In this document: positions 58,322-64,000 of the stretch, one piece after another
Layout of the letters: every line of letters starts with the position of its first letter
Numbering within the stretch: position 1 is the first letter of the stretch
Assembly: GCA_963555705.1 (NCBI GenBank)
Contig: OY743168.1
Location: forward strand, 18,730,139 to 18,794,138
Direction: 5' to 3'
Source: Ligustrum vulgare
Taxonomy: Eukaryota; Streptophyta; Magnoliopsida; Lamiales; Oleaceae
DNA length: 64,000 nucleotides
The notes under the pieces: generated by a model
The model's input: the letters and a program-made list of their open reading frames with translations, nothing else
What the model was told of the DNA's origin: nothing
Database searches by the model: none
Made by a program: the position numbers and the translations under genes

Positions 58322-59574
58322 TGTAGCGACCGAGAAATTTTCGTGATTTTATTCAAATAAATATTTTTAAAAACGTGTCGCTTCAACTTTGCCCATCATT
58401 TAGTTATTTATTTTTAAACGCGTGCTCGTCTAGCCAATTAAGTGAAATTAAATTTATTTAAAAACTTAGTCAAATTTCAATTTTTGTCAAAAATATTTTA
58501 ATATCATAGTTTATTTTCAAAAGTTCAAGTATTAATTATATTAAGTCCCAATTTTAAATGTTTTAATCCAATCCAACTTATCGAGCCCAAATGTTTTACC
58601 GATCATTCAAGTCCTTTTAACAACCCAATCAATAAATTCTTGGCCCAACTAAATCAACAACTTATTTTCCAAGTATTTCCTTACACAACCTATTCACTTC
58701 CAAAAACTCTCACAATTTTCCATGAATCAAGATTTAACCTAAGTTACTATGTTTAACACCTAAATCAACTATTAATTGGATCCCTATCCCTTGCATTCAC
58801 GACACCCAAACCTCCAGCAGGTATAATTTTCTCTCAATTTTCTACCATAGCCAAAGCTTGGTATCTGCATCCATCACCAGTGCCAACCACTAGCCTGAAA
58901 ACCACCAATTCAACACCCCGAGCAGAACACAATTTCACAACCACCTTCAACCTCGAGACCAACCTCCACTGTCGGCTGGGTATCTCCACAACACCACCAA
59001 ACCAGCCGCTACCTACTACCATTCGTTCCCAAGAACAACCAAACCACTGCCATTTTTATAATCTGAACCTTCATCCGACCATCATCACCAACGGAACCAC
59101 CACAACAGACCCCAACCACCGTCTGCACCAACCAAGAAAAACACCACCCAACCACCTGTAGCACCACCTATATCATCATCACCATCACCGACCGCCACCT
59201 CCACCTCCATCGCCTAAAACCAAGAACCACCACCAGCCACCACACGAAATCACCCCCCCCAGCCCAACTCCGAATCCCCATCAATCATCCAAAATCAAAT
59301 CCAAAACCAAGAACAAAGATTACCCAAGATACTTACCTCAACCCTCGACCCATTCCAACCGAATTTTTCGCCGGAGAAACATCCAAAATCCGAACTCTTC
59401 AGCCTCGATTTTTCTTTCGGTTCTTCGCACCCACACGCACCCCAATCCTACTGCACCCGTACATCGGCGCCACCGTCACGTGGTGGCGCTATCGCCGGCT
59501 GCCAGGCTCTGGCGATTTGGGATCGATTGGGGCTTCTTGGGATCGATTGGGGCGAAGCCCCATGGTCCGCTGCG

Positions 59575-59634
<60 letters not shown>
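59575..59634 (+). repeat. (CT)n microsatellite inside the solo LTR
   Basis: About 30 CT units. In plant promoters pyrimidine tracts often sit near transcription starts, so this may mark the old LTR start region. Confidence 0.9.
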
Positions 59635-59637
<3 letters not shown>

Positions 59638-60364
59638 TAATCTGAGAAGGAGAGAGAGAAATTTGTTATTTTAAAATGTTTTGACTTGATTTTATTAAAA
59701 TTTCGTTTCAGTCCCCAGCCTTTATAAAGCCTTTTAATTCAGTCCTTATAATGTTTAAAATGTCTTGTTTCAGCCCCTATTCTTAAATTAAGCTATTTAG
59801 TTTTAAAATATTTATATTTAGTCCCAAATTTTCAATTGAGTCTATTTTTACCCAAAGTTTCTGCTGAAATCTAATTTGGTCCTAAACTTTTTGAGTTGGT
59901 CATTTCAGTTCCTAATTTCAATTAATTTCACAAATTAGTCCCCAAATCTTCGATTGAATATAATATGACCCTGATTTTTTTTTGACTAAAATATAATTTG
60001 GTCAGGAACTTTCCCGGTTTATCAATTTAGTCTCTTATTTCAATTATTTACACAAAGTCCCATATCTTTACACTTTACCATTTTGGACCGAGCTTTACAC
60101 TTTTAAAATTCTTTCAATTCAACCCTCAAATTTACTTTTATATTCCAAAATTTTAATTTCAAGTTTTCTAATAGGAAAATTATTTATTTTAGGGCTAGAC
60201 GAGGCGCGGGATTTTCAAGAAAGCTATAATCATTTTTAAGCAAGTTCAGAAATATTTTAAGGTAGGTTCATTACTTCAAAAACCTTTTATCTTATATGCT
60301 AAATATTAAGTAAACCCGTATTGTAAATTTATGCATGTGATTACGTAATTTATGAGAATTAGTT

Positions 60365-60442
60365 GCCTTCGGGCCCAGATCCACATGTCTTCGGGCATGG
60401 ACCAGTTGCCTTCGGGCCAAAATTCACATGTCTTCAGGCATG
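60365..60442 (+). repeat. alternating UUCG-loop hairpin repeats in the solo LTR
   Basis: gccttcgggc occurs at 60365 and 60408. catgtcttcgggcatg at 60384 and catgtcttcaggcatg at 60427 alternate with it. Each folds into a short stem around a ttcg (once ttca) loop. Confidence 0.8.
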
Positions 60443-60948
60443 AAAATTTATGATGTATGAGATCCACTTGCTTATTGCATGAGAAAGAGAATTTATGAAT
60501 TAAGTTGCATGATTATATGTGTTATTTGTTGTACAGTTTATTTAATTTGCGCTGAACCTACTGAGTCTTTCTATGAAATGCTCACCCCTATTTTTAAACT
60601 TACAAATTGCAGATTTCGGAGATGGTGGCGAATGAAAGGGCAGTTGTGACAAATAATAATGAAGCTATATTTTTTAAAGTCACAATTCATGAATAGTGTC
60701 AATTTATTTATATGTCGTTATTTTAAATATGATATTTAAAGTCAAGAACATCGTCAATTTAATTATTTGTCGTTACTTTCTTTGAAAGTTAAGATTTCAA
60801 CATTTTTATGCATTTATCAAATTTAATTTATTTACTGTTGAAAATTTTCACATAAATATTATGTTTCGAATTCAATTATTTTCCGCAATAAAATTAGATT
60901 TAAAGGAGTAGTGACGTCCCGAGCTTCACGAAAATTTGGGACGTTACA

Positions 60949-61657
60949 CAAGTAGTCAAATCTTCATGGAACAACAAGACGTGTCCACGGCTTAGGCAAA
61001 GTTCTTTGCTGCTTGGTGACCAATGGAGAATTAAGCATATTCACGCTCACGCCTTAAACAAAGTTCGTTGTTGCATTTGTGCACCAAACTTTTTTCTCAA
61101 TTTGTGATATTGAACCTAATTTGATCCAATTCCTTCATCTAATCCACAAAATATAAAATATGACCAATATCCACAACTTAAGTATTAAAAATTATAAGAT
61201 TAAGATGAAATATCATAAATTAAGCAACGATTATGCATTCTAGGCACCTCAACATTGAGTGATGAAGAGGCGAGTCATGTGTTTCATCACATAGACACCT
61301 CTCACCATACCAAATAGACAATATCACATTTTCATATTCCAAAAAAATGTTTACGTAGAAAGAATCATTGTAAATATATTGAAAGTGAGACTTTAAACAG
61401 CGCAAGATTGTTGTAATCTAACAAAACCTTTGCTCACAGAGGACATATATTATATACATGAACATATACACGCACCATTTTTGATAATCTTTTGCTCAAC
61501 GTTAGTGCTCCTATAAAAAGTCAACTAATAAATTAACCACACAATTTGTATTGCTCAATGATTTGAAGTTGAGCAATAAAAATACTAGTGTGGTTAATTA
61601 ATGTTCAATGATTTGAAGTTTGTGAAGTTGCTCCACCCTTTTTTAATCTATACAAAT
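60949..61657. other. AT-rich spacer
   Basis: A minus-strand frame at 61220-61405 has no recognisable similarity. Two ttcaatgatttgaagtt phrases lie at about 61555-61620. Nothing else is supported. Confidence 0.4.
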
Positions 61658-62653
61658 TAGGAGGTAAGCGGTTCGATTTGAGCGATTTTTGATAAATTTT
61701 CAAATCAAACCACTTAAGTTTGACATTTTTTCAACCCAAATCAAACCATTTAATTTTCTAAACCAAACTAATTCATCTTCTATGGTTTGGTGCAGGTTTA
61801 AATAACAGTTTGCAAGCGAAATTAAACTAATATATTTAGAACGAGTTGAAATAAATATTTAGACCAGATTTAAACCATGCTTCTTCGCAACACTTTCGAA
61901 ATTATATGGTTGAAATCTAATCTATAATAATTAACATGCACACATTAGCATGCTGTTAATTGTATTTAGGTTGGAAAATGTGTTGACCTAGGAAGTTGCA
62001 GTGACGAGGTTGAGATCATGTGTGGACCATTCATTGAGACAATATTTTCATCAGTCAAATGACCTGTTAATGTTTGAGTCAACCCATGTAATATTGCTTG
62101 AGTCACAGGAGCTGAGACAATGATTGAAAGGCTCTCTGAAGACATTTTAGATTTGGGAGTAATTCCAGAAGTTTGCTGGAATGATGATGAATAGTTTGTC
62201 ACCTCTGTAAAAGTAGGGAATTGTTTAACAGCCTTGCGAGGGCTCGTTAGATGTTGAATGGTCGACGCTTGATCCATTGCTCCAGGGATTTGTTGAACAG
62301 ATGACATTAAGTTAACCACCTCTGTTATAAATTAAAACCAAAATTCAATCACCCAACTAGAATAAAAACCAAAAATTAGTTAACGGGAAAGGGTATCAAC
62401 TAAAGAAATTTACTAACTTGAGGAGGGTCTTAGTAACAAAATTATATAATTTTGTAATTAAAAATTTAAATATTAATTACAATTTGTTTGCAGGTTTGCG
62501 GTTTGAAACGGATTTTAAAAAGTGAAACTGAAACCAAACCATTTAAAAGCTATTCGGTTTGTGTCAAAACCAAAACTTTGACGAGTCCGTGTGAATCCGA
62601 ACCAACGGTTTCAATTCGATTTAGCGATTTGAGGGTTTTGTTGTACATCCCTA
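61658..62653. mobile_element. non-autonomous hAT-like element carrying an exon-like ORF
   Basis: The left end TAGGAGGTAAGCGG and the inverted right end TAGGGATGTAC are followed inward by tttgag, ggttt and aaaccatt motifs on both sides. Flanks atacaaat and ctacaaat form an 8-bp duplication with one mismatch. No transposase is present; instead the centre holds a coding-like segment on the minus strand. This is the structure of a Pack-type element that has captured host sequence. Confidence 0.65.
61966..62321 (-). pseudogene. captured exon fragment, unknown protein
   Basis: A 117-codon open stretch follows a ttataacag acceptor-like site at 62322. It reads VVNLMSSVQQIPGAMDQAST at its start, KMSSESLSIIVSAPVTQAIL in the middle and LQLPRSTHFPT before the stop. 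Composition is Ser/Thr/Gln-rich like plant regulatory proteins, but I do not recognise the family. It sits wholly inside the hAT-like element, so it is probably a transduplicated terminal exon rather than a local gene. Confidence 0.45.
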
Positions 62654-62878
62654 CTACAAATTGTACTGCTCGACCAAAATCTAAGTCACAGTCTATTTTC
62701 GCATTAGGAATTGAATTTTGGAAAACTTGCAGCTACAGCCTCCAATCTTTTAGAAATACGACACTTACGTTTATATTTAAAAAAAAAAAAAAAAAATCCA
62801 ACCTTTTCTCTTGGTCCCTGTGTCAATGAAATTTTAAAATTTATGAGTTCCACGGTCAAATTGGCATGTGAAGTGTAA

Positions 62879-63132
62879 GAGCATCTTCAATGAGATATTG
62901 TCTAGATATAATGTCTGCCTATTTTTTTTACAAATGGTAAAAATTGCTTATGAGGCATAATTAATGCTAAATATTATCTGACACAATGTCTAGTATTAAT
63001 TTAATATTTTTTTATCCAAATAAAGCATTTCTCTCTTTCTTTTTTTCTTCGGAACTAATAATAATTTGTTGCGTATGCACAAAGAACATTGTCCACATAT
63101 ATATATTAGACATTATCCTGTTGGAGATGCTC
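62879..63132. mobile_element. MITE with GAGCATCTTCAA-type ends
   Basis: GAGCATCTTCAATGAGATA on the left and the inverted GAGCATCTCCAACAGGATA on the right are near-perfect terminal repeats, extending to TGTCTA. Flanks are TAA and TAG, so the 3-bp duplication is imperfect. A Tourist-like origin is plausible. 254 bp, no coding potential. Confidence 0.75.
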
Positions 63133-64000
63133 TAGGTGATACGTCATGTTTAGAGGGCATATATTCTAAGACCATTTCCTTCATAAGTCAGCAAATCATC
63201 TATCTCTATATATAAAAGTAAGGAAGTGATTTGGTGTGAACACATTTTGTGAACATAACGTAATTTAACTACTTGCTTAATATTTAGTTGTTCAATGTGA
63301 ACACAATTTGGTTAACTATTTGATTAATTAATGTTTGACTACAATATGATTAATTATTTGACAAATATTTATTTGGTTAATGAGTGCTTGACTATTTAAG
63401 GTTGCATTTGGATTATTTTCAAACCATTACTATATTTACCTAATTTTATTAAATTTTTAAATTAAATAGTTAAAGTATTTTTTGTAGCAACACTTTTCTA
63501 GATGTATATTTTTAAAATTATTCTCTCTTTTATTTTTGATAAGTAAAAATTAAAATTATTTTCAAATTTGATATACATTATTTAAAAATATTTTGAATTG
63601 AATGGTAATTGATGTGATTTTGTATGGTTGAAAATGAAAAAAAAAAAAAAATGGATTTATGTGTAGAATACTTTAATATTGAAATGTGTGATTAAAATTG
63701 AATTCTATAATAAAAATATTTTTTTTTCTTTTTAATGAATATCAAACAAGGGCTTATTATTGATTTTTTTTTTTTTATGTTTATTGATTTCTTATTATCG
63801 ATTTTTTAAATTAAATAGTTCATGTAATTTTTGTTGCAAAAGTTTTCTCCTTTTTTTGTGAGTATAAACAAAAAATATTTTCAAATTTATTATGTAATGA
63901 TTATATCTTTATATTGTTGCGGAATGTTGATCACGTTGTAGGGATTGTAATGGTACGAGATTAATCGTTACAAAATTTGGAAATCACGTTGTTGAAGCAA
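63133..64000. other. AT-rich terminal region
   Basis: 63220-63410 has degenerate gtgaaca, tttgattaat and ttaatgttt phrases. 63400-63760 begins ggttgcatttggatt and ends atatcaaacaagggc, resembling another Tourist-like MITE with unresolved ends. No gene is seen. Confidence 0.4.

Larger units (their letters stand above)
58322..60948 (+). mobile_element. large solo LTR, 2.6 kb
   Basis: It starts TGTAGCGACCGAG and ends GGGACGTTACA. CAAGT flanks both sides perfectly (58317-58321 and 60949-60953). Its layout parallels the 2.7-kb LTRs at 44-54 kb: a GC/CT-rich zone, arrays of cagtcc-type phrases, short hairpin repeats, then tactgag and gctcacccc close to the 3' end. It therefore reads plus and belongs to a related but distinct gypsy family. 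An open stretch at 58880-59161 is Pro/Thr/Asn-rich low complexity and not a supported gene. Confidence 0.9.

Noticed and set aside
58880..59161. 93-codon Pro/Thr/Asn-rich ORF
   Set aside because: It lies inside the solo LTR, has biased composition from CAC/ACC repeats, and resembles no protein.
61220..61405. 61-codon minus-strand ORF considered as an exon
   Set aside because: No similarity recognised, no convincing splice sites, and ordinary AT-rich composition.

Overview
The window is an AT-rich stretch of a flowering-plant (most likely eudicot) nuclear genome. It has intron-bearing genes with GT/AG junctions, copia- and gypsy-type LTR retrotransposons, hAT and Tourist-like DNA transposons, many microsatellites, and no operon-like gene packing. 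I cannot name the species. Host genes are few and lie between transposon clusters.

Genes. (1) 2726-3805, minus: an intronless ROH1/BYPASS1-like (DUF793) protein, apparently with a frameshift that removes the family's usual N-terminus. (2) 32672-35247, minus: a four-exon Tubby-like F-box protein whose exon joins I could place; it has both tubby signatures and an F-box. (3) 30422-30547, minus: a candidate 41-residue small protein, tentative. Fragments: the N-terminal part of a hAT transposase (about 36.9-37.2 kb), an RPA70-like OB-fold piece (about 57.0 kb), and a spliced-exon-like ORF inside a small hAT-type element (61.97-62.32 kb).

Repeat layout. 1-11 kb holds short duplications, an LTR-like relic (5.6-7.3 kb), AT-rich MITE-like repeats and microsatellites. 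11.3-12.7 kb is a non-autonomous hAT-like element followed by a 192-bp tandem duplication. 13.3-25.6 kb is a complete-length copia element with one gag-pol frame broken by four stops; its leader is split by a deleted gypsy element (14.9-20.2 kb) flanked by a perfect CGGAC duplication. 27.3-29.7 kb holds two Tourist-like copies in inverted orientation, the right one split by a very GC-rich hAT MITE. 40.0-54.4 kb is a three-level nest: a hAT-like element of the 11.3-kb family, then a 3.6-kb hAT element with a transposase gene (8-bp duplication GGTTATTG), then a 9.9-kb gypsy element with LTRs of about 2.7 kb and a ruined interior (5-bp duplication ATTGT). 54.9-61 kb has solo LTRs (55155-55828, duplication ATTTG; 58322-60948, duplication CAAGT). 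61.7-62.7 kb is the hAT-type element carrying the exon-like ORF, followed by a MITE at 62.9-63.1 kb.

Together: the genes are unrelated housekeeping or regulatory genes rather than a pathway. The main interest is how the mobile elements stack, their target-site duplications, and small structured arrays inside LTRs (UUCG hairpins, CCGC-AAA-GCGG hairpins, GGTCGACC palindromes). All identity estimates and counts were made by eye.
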